Positions 54,742 through 64,000 of a stretch of DNA of 64,000 nt are shown piece by piece. The notes under the pieces were generated by a model. That model had not been told where the DNA came from and made no database searches. It was given only the letters and a program-made list of their open reading frames with translations. The stretch comes from Beta vulgaris subsp. vulgaris (taxonomy: Eukaryota; Streptophyta; Magnoliopsida; Caryophyllales; Amaranthaceae). How positions within the stretch are numbered: the stretch's first letter is position 1; every line of letters starts with the position of its first letter. The stretch spans positions 5,637,103 to 5,701,102 of the forward strand of contig NC_079204.1 of the NCBI RefSeq assembly GCF_026745355.1, in the 5' to 3' direction. Both the position numbers and the translations under genes were made by a program.

Positions 54742-57700
54742 ATGGCGATGGCATTAAAGAAATACGAAAACCTAAGATTGCGAGATTCATTTTCTCTCTC
54801 CTACCGCTATCCAATGGCTTGCAGAGAGCTTGGACTTATTCTTCGATTGGCTTACTCCAGATTTCCGAAATCCCTTCAATCTCTGCTTTTAGAAGACACC
54901 ATTACTGCATTTCGCATCCTTCCTCAGTAATTTCCCTTTCTTTTTTTCTTCTTTTTTTTTTTCTCTGGTCATTTTAGTTCTTTGCTGTTTATATTGGAAA
55001 TTTGTTCAAATATCAAGAATTTCAGATGAATTGCGTCATTGCGTGCTTCCCTTTTTTTTTTATAAATTAGGTTATCAATGAATTGAACTGGGTCTGATTA
55101 ATTTTGTGTAATTGTATGTATTTAAGCAAATGAGATACTTTATAATGATTGCAAACAAAGAAAATTCCTGAAGCTGTATTTAAGCTAGTTAGTTATTACT
55201 ACATTTTTATGCGATTGTATGAATTACTTCTGTTATCAACACTTTATTTTGACGCACGTGCCTAAATTATTTCAACAAAAGAATAGAGTAAAATTTTGGA
55301 TGTTTCGGATTGGATTGGTTTGGAGTCAAAACGCTGATTGGTTTTTGTTTGGATTTGGATTGGAAAATTGAAATCGAAATTCTATTCGGATTGGATTGGA
55401 ATAGGGCTAAATTTAAACCGTACCCCGAAATTTCACCTCTAGTCATAGCTGCATATGTAGTTATATTTTTTCAGTATACGAACACACAAAAAAGACTATT
55501 TTTTGATCTACAGGACTGCACTACTTAATGAAACATAGAGTATGTACTAAATATTTTTGTTTTCAGATGGTACAATAGTGTAATTTGTGTATGACCAAGT
55601 ACGATTAACAATGCAGCTTATTTGCTGTTGTAAAAAACTGATGAACTCTTTCTGAATGAGGCTGTCACTGACTAGCTTTGCTTTATGGAAATTTCTTTGA
55701 CTTGAAGCTGTGTGCTAGAATGCAGACAGAAGGTGCTGTTTCAGCAGCTAATTTTCTTAGCCAGAGTGCGGAGGCTGCTTTGCCAAAGCAGAAACGAGGT
55801 CTAGCAGCTACAGAATTCAAGAATGCAAAGGTTGCTTACAAGAGACGAGCCAAAAGGCCCACACCTGAACAGGAAGACAGAGGTAACATTGGCTCTATCA
55901 ATGTCTCCATATACTTTACGCATTCAAATTTGTGTTAAAAAGATTGGAGTTTTTCCGGCAGTTGGTGACCTAGTCCTTAAACGACCATCAAGTCTTAGTT
56001 AGCTCACATCTTATTAAGTCGAGGCAATGTTGAATGCTTGGTGGTGACTCCTGCAATTATTATTTTTTCATTATAGAGAGAAAAACCAGGAGAAAAAAAG
56101 TAGAGAGGTTGAAGTTGCATAGCATAGAGGTGGTAGTAGATGAGATTTCGTAGTGATAGATTTTATCCTGGCACACCAGGGGACAAGGAATTATGGATGT
56201 GGGAAGAATATTTTCTTAGTTTGAGTCTTTGAGACATCAGAAGCGATGATACAAGCTACTCTTGTTTGGTTGGTTGTCTTAGTAAATGCATATCTCAGTT
56301 TTCACATATGTTGACGACATAAGTTACCTTTTGCAGATTTTGTTCAAATCCCTCAAGATGTCCTTGTACATGTATTCAGTTTCCTGGACATGCAATCTTT
56401 AATATCTGCTGGTATGGTGTGCTGGTAATATTCCTTCATCATGCGCTTCTTGTTTTAATGCTTGCCAGTTGCCAACATTATCTGGCAAATCTAAACATTT
56501 AGTTGGATTTTCGCTTTATGGCTGCCAAAAAAAGGGATTTTCTAGGAATATCATACTGTTCGCCAAATTATAACCTTCAAATGTTCACTCCTGGGTATTC
56601 TAATGGCAGTTGTTTATTGATGTTTCTAAAGGTCGTGGAATACAGCAGCAGATGACAAATATCTTTGGAAGTATCATTATAACACCTATTTTGGTGACTC
56701 AGACAGTATTATGAAATTGGAGGAACTACAAGGTCATAATAATGCTCAAGACAGGCAACAAACAGCTTCGAATGGGGTTTGTGATGATGTGAACTATGAG
56801 TGGAAAGATGGTTTCAGAAGAGCATACTTGGGTATTTATCTATAATTATAGGCTTTAAAAATTCCTTTTAGCATAGCTGAATCTTGGCTGTGACATTAGT
56901 TCATTACCATTGTAAAGTACTTTCATCCCATAGAACTGCCCACCCTTCCTTTTTGACTACCTTAATTTTGTTCAATTTTCTATATTGCCCTCGTTTTCCT
57001 TAGAAGTCGTTACTTTTATTCATAATTTGATTAATATCATACAACTCAATACCAACTGAGTGCAATTTTGGCATGACACTGAAGACACAAGTCAGTTTGA
57101 TTTTCCATAAAATATATGAGAACTCAAAGTGGACATTCTTTTGTGGGATGGGAAGGAGTTTAATTTTGCGTAGTAAAACCTTTTTGCTTCTGTTTCCCTT
57201 AGAGGGTGGCTTCGTCTCCATACCTCAGCTCTTTATATTGTCTTTTTTTCATGCCCTTCCAATAATATTTGTTTTTCTAAGGCCAGTTTTTCTTTAGCTT
57301 GCTGCGAACGTGCAAAGGGAAGGTGATGCAGACACCTTTTCTGAATTATTTGGTGGCTTCCATTGAAGTTTTTTGTTCATTGGCAGGCCTTCCATCTTGG
57401 AGATACAAGTACAACAGAGGATACTGTGGTCACTGCAATTCAATTGTTTGGCTTGATAACTTGAGATGTCCAAATAAACACTCGAGACAAGAATCTAGGA
57501 ATCAGCAGCTGATGCCCGTGTCGCCTAACCAGGTGGCTTTCACATTCTGTCTTAAGAGTTTCTATCATAGTTATAGTTGTGTACTTGTCTAATAGCTTGC
57601 TTGCAGAAGTTAGTCCGCTGTACTCACAATATCAATTGTTCCTATCATCTAAATTTGCTATTTCACTGTTATGTCAGTTGCTTCAATTTTACCTCAAGTA

Positions 57701-58241
57701 CCCATGTCGATTCCTTGACATTTCCGACATGGGCATCAACAATTAGGTTCTTCATTATGGGCTAAAATCATGGAAATTTTCGTAAAATAGTCGAGTCCGA
57801 CCCTTGGACATGTACCTCTATGACCCTATCTAACACAAGAAGCTGATTTCAGTTAACATAGCCACTGGGAACTCCGAAGCCTTCATTGACCTCCATTTGC
57901 TCCTTAATTGCGGTGTCATTGGAGTAGTATTGTTTAACCTCCTCAAAAGTTTTTTTCAACTGTTAGACCCAGATTGGCCGGATGTCTCTTCACACTGACA
58001 TCTTTTAATTAGTATTTTTGGTACTGTTAGACTGTTAATATTTCTGTCTAGCTGCTGCTGTTATGTAATTGTCACACATTCAAACTACAGATTATGTGTT
58101 CACTTATCAGTCCCTTTACTGCAGATTGTCGGATACATTATAGATGATGATACTTCCTGGATGATATATGCTTCAGGTGGCGATAGTGATAGCGAATCAG
58201 ACGAAGAGTCTGCTCTCAAGTTTTGGACGCCTATATATTAA
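54742..58241 (+). CDS. F-box protein with C-terminal Cys/His cluster (7 exons, 299 aa)
   Basis: Exons: 54742-54926, 55719-55882, 56337-56424, 56632-56831, 57387-57532, 58125-58241; all GT/AG and in phase. That is six coding exons. An ATG at 54814 (MACRELGLIL) is an alternative start giving 275 residues, and conserved plant relatives seem to begin there. Residues about 117-165 (IPQDVLVHVFSFLDMQSLISAGMVCWSWNTAA...LW) are an F-box, which links targets to the SKP1-cullin-F-box ubiquitin ligase. Residues 226-244 hold C-X2-C...C-X3-H (YCGHC...RCPNKH), a possible zinc site that may bind the target. The C-terminus is acidic (DSDSESDEES). The substrate is unknown. Confidence 0.87.
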
Positions 58242-58522
58242 ACATTAGGTCAGTGAGGATGCTTGATTAGAGAGCTGTGCATGCCAGGGAAGAAGCTTTT
58301 GATGGATCTCTTGGCCCTTGGGGAGCAACTTCTTGGCTGTATCAGGCTATCAGCTATGACTTCGTATAGAAAAAGGATGTCATGGTTGTTTATATTTATC
58401 TTATTTGGTAAAGTGACCCAAATCCTCACGGGTTCTTAAAAATGTTTTTGAGAAGTTGTAAGTCAATGGTTAATCATTATATATAGCAATAACAATTATA
58501 ATATTTGTGTTTATAATAAGGA
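58242..58522. other. 3' UTR of the F-box gene
   Basis: Probable 3' UTR; nothing else is recognised. Confidence 0.4.
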
Positions 58523-58975
58523 AAATTTGTCAGAAAAAACCTTTGAAATACAAGTATTTGTGATAAACAACCTTTTAAAAAAAATCTGGCATAATAAGAT
58601 CTTAAAAACAATTTTTTACAAGGAACAACCTTAACCCATTTTCCAGGCCTTTTGCCAACATATTTTGCGTCTTTGACTCACTAAAGTCAAACACGACAAG
58701 ACACTTTATTTCTTATGTTTCAATTCGATTTCACTTCATATTATTAATGAAGTCAACGTCGAAAAATACTTGGTTAATGTCGAGAAATGGAAAAAAACAG
58801 GAGCATAATAGATGCAATTTACATGCACTACAAATGTTTGATTTTTACGAGTCAACGTTGAAAAATGCTTAGTCAATGTCAAAAAATGACTCGAGATTAT
58901 TACTCACAAAATATTTTCTTCTTAAAGATCTTATATTGCCATTCAAAAAGTTGTTTCCGACCAAAAATCGTCTTC
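58523..58975. mobile_element. Possible MULE-like MITE
   Basis: AACAACCTTTT...GGCATAATAAGATCTT on the left (about 58565-58605) recurs inverted as AAGATCTTATATTGCC...AAGTTGTTTCCGACC on the right (about 58925-58960). The interior has two direct copies of a GTCAACGT(C/T)GAAAAAT motif. Exact ends and duplications were not found. Confidence 0.4.
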
Positions 58976-59227
58976 GTTTGTCTTTGAAGCACTTACTTTA
59001 AGCTTTCAGTCTTAAGAGTGTGGGAAAGCTTTCCCGTGAGCAGCAATGTGCTTCTAGATGGAAAGGGAAGTCTAGGCAAAAATCCTCCATATGTTTAGAA
59101 ACCCGTGGTAAGGTGCTTCTGTTACTGCATCGTCCTCGCTATTTATAGTTCTCCTCGGTAAGTCTCAAACTAAAAGTACAACATCCTTTCCCTCAAAATA
59201 GACAAAAGAAAAGAGGTCTGCATCCAC

Positions 59228-60100
59228 TCGAGGCTCCATGACTCCTTTCCCAATTGTAGAAACCAGTGAACCAGGAACACCACAAGAAACCAACACTCTA
59301 GGCAAGAGAAAACACAGCATTACCAGACTACCACCTCCCGATACACAATTAGTAGCATCTGCCTCGACAAAACACCCTGACGAGTAATCTCAATGCTTTT
59401 AACAAGCCAAGAAGCATGAACATACAAAATACACAAAAGTTGTCCCTTTTTCATGGGAACTTGACTTACCCATCGCAAGGATGCACAGAAGAAGGGAACG
59501 AACTTCACATATCCCTTCTCCAGTCAATCGGACATTATTCTAGTTTTTATACATTTTCTCAATTTGCACGAGCACTGTACAACATTGTCAAGATATATAG
59601 TCGAAAATGCAAATCTTTAGCTCCAGGAAATTCAAGACTCCTACAATACCACAATATCTATAAGCTATTTCCATGATATTGGATTTCCCAACAATATTAA
59701 TACCTTGATGTATCTCTTATCCACCAGCATTGCACCCTAAACGCTAAACCTTAGCTCTGAGTAAGAGCGTAACAGAAAAAGCAGACACATTTCGGAATAA
59801 GGACAAAATTTAGCAAACCTTCCCCAATTGCAGCAAACAACACAACACCCTAGGAAAGAGGGATCACCACAGATGCACCTCTCGATACACAATCAGTAGT
59901 ATTGCCTTGGCGCAACACCCTGCCAAAAATCACTGGATAGAGGGGGAACCATAATCTCAGCCAACAAAATCACACTGAATTATATCTTCACGACATTTGA
60001 TACCTTATAAGTTATAACATTGGTTATTCACCAGTATCACACACTAAACCCTGGCTCAAGTAACTAGTAACAGAGCATAAAAAGCAAACATATTCAGAGA
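59228..60100. repeat. Diverged tandem duplication of about 550-600 bp
   Basis: Segments at 59228-59390 and 59822-59935 share CGATACACAAT(T/C)AGTAG, GACAAAACACCCTG/GCGCAACACCCTG and CAATTG(T/C)AG. A later part (59700-59790 and 60000-60095) shares TACCTT, CACCAGTAT/CAT and AGTAACAGA-type words. It lies downstream of the reticulon gene on that gene's strand, and no ORF is shared. Confidence 0.5.
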
Positions 60101-60386
60101 TGGTGAAGGTACAAAAATACATTATTGTTCATCTACTTTCATCTAAATCTCACAAGATACTGAACATAATACTAGAAGTCGTACGAGTTTAAAAAGAATC
60201 CAGGACTAGAAACTATCTTACAAAGCACCTGGTTCATTTCAAATATAAGCTCATATACGTTGAAAAACAATCAACATAAACAAAGGTCCTAAACAACATA
60301 AAGAGTTGTGACTACTACACAAAAAACAGCAGCAGGGGGTAAATGTCAGCAGTAAACCTTGTCATAGCTAGCTCTAAATTCTCTCT

Positions 60387-61524
60387 TCAAGCAGACTTCT
60401 TGTCTTTCAAGGGCCCTCTTGGAATCTTGCTCAAGAACTTTTCATCAGCTACCGCATACTGCTTCTTGAGCTCAATGGCTGCCTTCTCAGCAAAAGCATC
60501 TACATGATCCTCGTACTTCTCATAGAGCACGGGCACGGTGTGCAACAGAACAAACACTGTCCAAGTAGCAAACATACATGTTAGGAAAACAAAGATATAT
60601 ATGTAACACTATAGGTATACAAGTTCGCCAAACCAAGTATCTTACATAGGTAAACAAGGGTCAGGAAGTTGAACCAACTTCCAACAACTGAGACAACCCA
60701 CAAGCCGGCGATTACCTGTTAACAAAACCGTATCAAATAACAGCAAGAGCTTGTTAGAAATGACACGGGATCAATAGACAGAATCAAGAATGCAAACTGC
60801 AACTAGTCTGTACTCTGTAGCATAGATGCTCAAAAGCGCAAAAGCAATACATAGCTATCAAAAGAATCAAAAATCAGACCTAGATCAGAAAGACTCCGAC
60901 TGGACTTTTTTTTTTTTTTTTTGAAGGTAAGGAGAATTCCCTTGCAAGAAGGGGGAGAAATTGGGAATCCTTCTTGCAAGGGGTTAGAATCAAACCCCTT
61001 TACGACCACTAGACCAACCTCGATCTTCAAATTCAGACGAAATTAAAACAGACAAATGGTATAGGATTTGATATCAAAAACGAAATTATTGAAATTGACA
61101 AGAGAGACTGAAAAACATACTCTAAAAAACTTCTTCAGCTCTTTCCCAGAGGCAATGTCCCGTAGAACAGAAAGAGCTCGGTTTATTTCAAATCTTAATA
61201 CTGAGATAAATTCCAGGAGAGCATTATCAGGAATGTGAACATCTGGAATACGTGGTGGAGCCCTAACAAATACAAGACAACAGAGTCAAGATGGAAATTC
61301 CTTAAAAGTATGAATAGTCAAATTAGGAGAACAATATGCTCACTTGTGGATGAATGCAGAAGCATTTGACCAAAGGAAAAGGACCGCTAGAGTAAATATC
61401 AAGATGTGGCAGAGCAGCGTCAGCAAATGATATTCGAGAAGTTCAAAGAGAAACCAAATAACAGTAGCTACACCAAGTGCAGAGGCAGAAATCTTCTTGT
61501 TCCTCCACAGGAGAACATCAGCAG
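60387..61524 (-). CDS. RTNLB: Reticulon-like protein B, 3' four coding exons (5' part outside window)
   Basis: Coding exons in transcription order: 61524-61345, 61262-61121, 60715-60646, 60556-60387; splice sites are GT/AG and phases agree. They encode about 187 residues covering the whole reticulon domain: [11 protein letters not shown]..., a long hydrophobic hairpin (about 45 residues), the loop [34 protein letters not shown], a second hydrophobic hairpin and the tail [17 protein letters not shown]. Plant RTNLB proteins sit in the ER membrane as wedge-like hairpins and bend tubules. The incoming phase (one base before CT) fits a Pro codon split at the first intron, as in KPADV of other RTNLBs. 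The acidic N-terminal exon should lie beyond base 64000. Confidence 0.9.
60905..61028 (-). mobile_element. tRNA-like SINE inside a reticulon intron
   Basis: On the minus strand: A-box-like GGTTGGTCTAGTGGTCG, B-box-like GGGTTTGATTCTAACCCC, a hairpin-like TTGCAAGAAGG...CTTGCAAGGG body and an A18 tail. A target duplication is not evident, so the ends are approximate. It lies in the intron between exons 61121-61262 and 60646-60715, in the same orientation as the gene. Confidence 0.6.
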
Positions 61525-63203
61525 CTGAAAAGATTCAAATCAGACATGGTTAAAAATAAACAAAAACCACACAAAATCAGGTCTTCACCTTCAACACAAA
61601 TATACATGTGAAGAAACGAAGTAGTCACAGCATGATGAAACCTCTTGCCCAGTTGCCCTTACAATCTAGCCACATGCATTCACACGCACAAAGACCAAAT
61701 AGAAGAGATCCTCACTCCCAAAAGAAAAAAAGAATCAAAAAAGAAAATGAGAAATGTTTAATCCCATCTCTGAGAGTGACTTTGCTACAACAACAATCTT
61801 CTCAGTACTCCTAACAAGAGATTATCAGAAAAGTTCTGAAAAACAACAGGCAGCGCAGGTCATCTATCTGAACCAAGAAAGCAGAAAACTATGAGCATAG
61901 CTCACATTATCCTCTTCGCCAACCCTTATGTCTTTACCCTGTAAATCAAGCCTGCCTCTAAGAAGCAAGTGCAATAAATCCTACCAATTAATCAAGGGGA
62001 AAATATGGTAGTACACAAGCTTGGAACAAGCAATTGACTACACAAGGCAATTGTCAAAACTGTGAATAATCACGCCAAGGGAAAGACTGCCCACAAGAAG
62101 AAAAATCAATAGGCCCTGACAGGGGAGAGTGATGAAAGAACCTCCATATATCAAAAACATGTTTGCATGGAAAAAAAACAGCAAACAAAAGCAACTGAAC
62201 AAGCAAAAGAACAACAGTGCAACGGTAACAGAATGTGTGATCGAAAACTGGTCCCATTTTAAGCAGTCAATATGATTGGGCCATCTTCTATCCGTAATTC
62301 CATATAGATATCAAAATACAACAACAATCAGGGAGCAATAACTACAACAGTTCCTCAAAACCTCTAAGATAAACAGTAATGGAAAAGCACCAAATCAGAC
62401 TAAAAAAAATCTCATCCAAAAAATCATACCATGATTTGCACCTCCATGCCAAGCCAAAAAAAAAAAACAGATTTGACCAAGCAAAGCAAAAAGAACTCAG
62501 GCAATTTTATAAGAATGCTGATTTGAAGCAACTATAATAGCAAAGCACCAAATCTAATTACAAAATCTTCTCCTAAAGATTTCTCCGTAGTTTCACGCCT
62601 TCTATAGAAAGCAAAAGAAAAAAATGACCAAAAGTCTAGAGAAAGCAATAGAGCTCCTCACTATAATCACAATAAATGATCCAAATCGTTAACATAATTA
62701 CACTCTTTCAAATGTACCTAATTAGAATCTTCTACACTATATTTTCTCTTAAGGATAAGACTTCAAGGTTGCACCCCGCATCCCACACAAAAAAATCAAC
62801 TAAATATACTAATGAATAAGTTTGCGCCTCTAATATATACAAGCTAATCAAATTCGACCTTCAAATAGAAAATACTCAATAGCAATTTCGAAAGCACCAA
62901 ACAGAGCTACAAAATTTTCTCCTAAAGATCACACTCGAAATTAGCAACCCCCCCCCCCCCCCCCAAATTCCACATGAAAAACCACAAAAGTATAATCATG
63001 TGATAAAATTTTAGCATGAAGATAGCAAACATAGCTCCTTCTACCAAATACTCTACATAATTCTTCTCCCACAAACAAACCTTAAATTTTCACATCGAAT
63101 TCCACTCACGAGAAAGCAAAATAAAAAAAAAAGTAAGGTTAGTATCACATTACATTCTTAGCACCTCAAATAAATAGGTTCATCATATAAAAATATAAAA
63201 TCG
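61525..63203 (-). other. First intron of the reticulon gene (3' part)
   Basis: AT-rich sequence with a run of about 16 C at 62949-62964 and no credible exon. The first RTNLB exon (acidic, Ser/Asp-rich) was looked for on the minus strand and not found. Confidence 0.55.
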
Positions 63204-64000
63204 GACCTACAGATACCAAAAACAGCTCCAGTTCTTCAAAAGGTACCAAGATAATCTCCTAAATACGAAATCTTAGCTAGTTTTGCACCTCCAATTCCAC
63301 TTAAGCTAAATGAATCATATACTCATCACATTAAATCCTTCAAACCTCTAATTTCGTGCAACAAAATAAATAATAAGGACCTACAGATAGCAAAAATAGC
63401 TCCAATTCCTCAAAGGACCAAAACCATCTACATCAAAAACCTTAATTTTGCACCTCTAATTCGAGGTAGGAGAAATATCAAACATATAAGCTCATCACCT
63501 TAAATTCTTCGCATCTCTAATTCCATGCAATAAACTATATAATCAGGACCTACAGATAGCAGAAATAGCTCCAATTCCTCAAAAGTACCAAAATAATCTA
63601 CTAAACGTCAAAAACCTTAGTTTTGCACCTCGAAATTGACGCAGGAGAAATATCAAACATATAAGCTCATCACATTAAATTCTTCGCATCTCTAATTCCA
63701 TGCAATAAACTATATCATTATGACCTACAGGCTACAGATAGCAAAAACCAAAATAATCTACAAAATCCATCTCCTAAATACGAAAATACTTAGTTTTGTA
63801 CCTTTGCACCTCTAACTCAATTTAGGAGAAAAATCAAATATATAAGCTCATCACGTTGAATTCTTCGCACCTCTAATTCCACTCAATAAACTATATCATT
63901 ATGACCTACAGATAGCAAAAACAGCTCCAATTCCTCAAAAGTACCAAAGTAATCTACAAAATCCATCTCCTAAACACGAAAATAGTTAGTTTTACACCTC
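63204..64000. repeat. Tandem array of about 175 bp units, continuing past the window
   Basis: Units start with GACCTACAGATA at 63204, 63378, 63547, 63721 and 63903, spacing 174, 169, 174 and 182. Each carries AGCTCCAATTCCTCAAA (lost in the fourth), TTTTGCACCTCTAATTC and CATATAAGCTCATCAC words. The copies diverge by small indels. The array lies in, or just 5' of, the reticulon gene's first intron. Confidence 0.88.

Noticed and set aside
62054..62257. Hydrophobic minus-strand ORF as the first reticulon exon
   Set aside because: It lacks the acidic Ser-rich start and the GGGKP ending expected before the PADVLLW junction, and no suitable donor site was found.

Overview
The window is nuclear DNA from a flowering plant. 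The evidence is spliced genes with GT/AG introns, AT-rich intergenic DNA, plant families (an AAA ATPase, an F-box protein, a reticulon-like protein B), plant-type copia and RRM-class LINE retrotransposons, and a fragment of plastid rpl14. The RRM-type LINE and the CTGAA-rich MITEs would fit Caryophyllales, but that placement is tentative.

Bases 1-46,000 are almost entirely transposon territory with no host gene that I can support. In order: the 3' end and LTR of a copia element (1-1808); a minus-strand copia remnant; a TAA-flanked MITE filled with a CTGAA array (2236-2604); tRNA-derived SINEs; a full-length LINE with both ORFs open and matching target-site duplications (6378-13041); a plastid rpl14 fragment; Stowaway-like MITEs; a small Helitron; an internally deleted copia element whose gag is split by a three-unit repeat (19692-22457); a complete copia element with two LTRs and a 5-bp duplication (22557-27893); a short poly(A)-tailed retroposon; a foldback element whose arms carry telomere-like repeats (32140-32837); a hAT-type element inside an old LTR fragment; a TRIM-like element; a minisatellite; and a TAA microsatellite.

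Bases 46,000-64,000 are the gene-bearing part. A 14-exon AAA ATPase gene (46252-51652, +, 830 aa) is followed by a seven-exon F-box gene (54742-58241, +, 299 aa). The 3' four coding exons of a reticulon-like gene lie on the minus strand (60387-61524); its first exon should lie beyond base 64000, and the intervening intron carries a tandem array of about 175 bp units. The three genes have no evident joint function.

The observations most worth following are: GC-rich palindrome clusters at the same place in the LTRs of three different copia families; an indel-only difference pattern in the complete copia element that points to consensus errors rather than decay; the intact LINE with RRM and SAP-like ORF1 domains; and the telomere-like foldback element. 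I found no convincing new multi-gene system.
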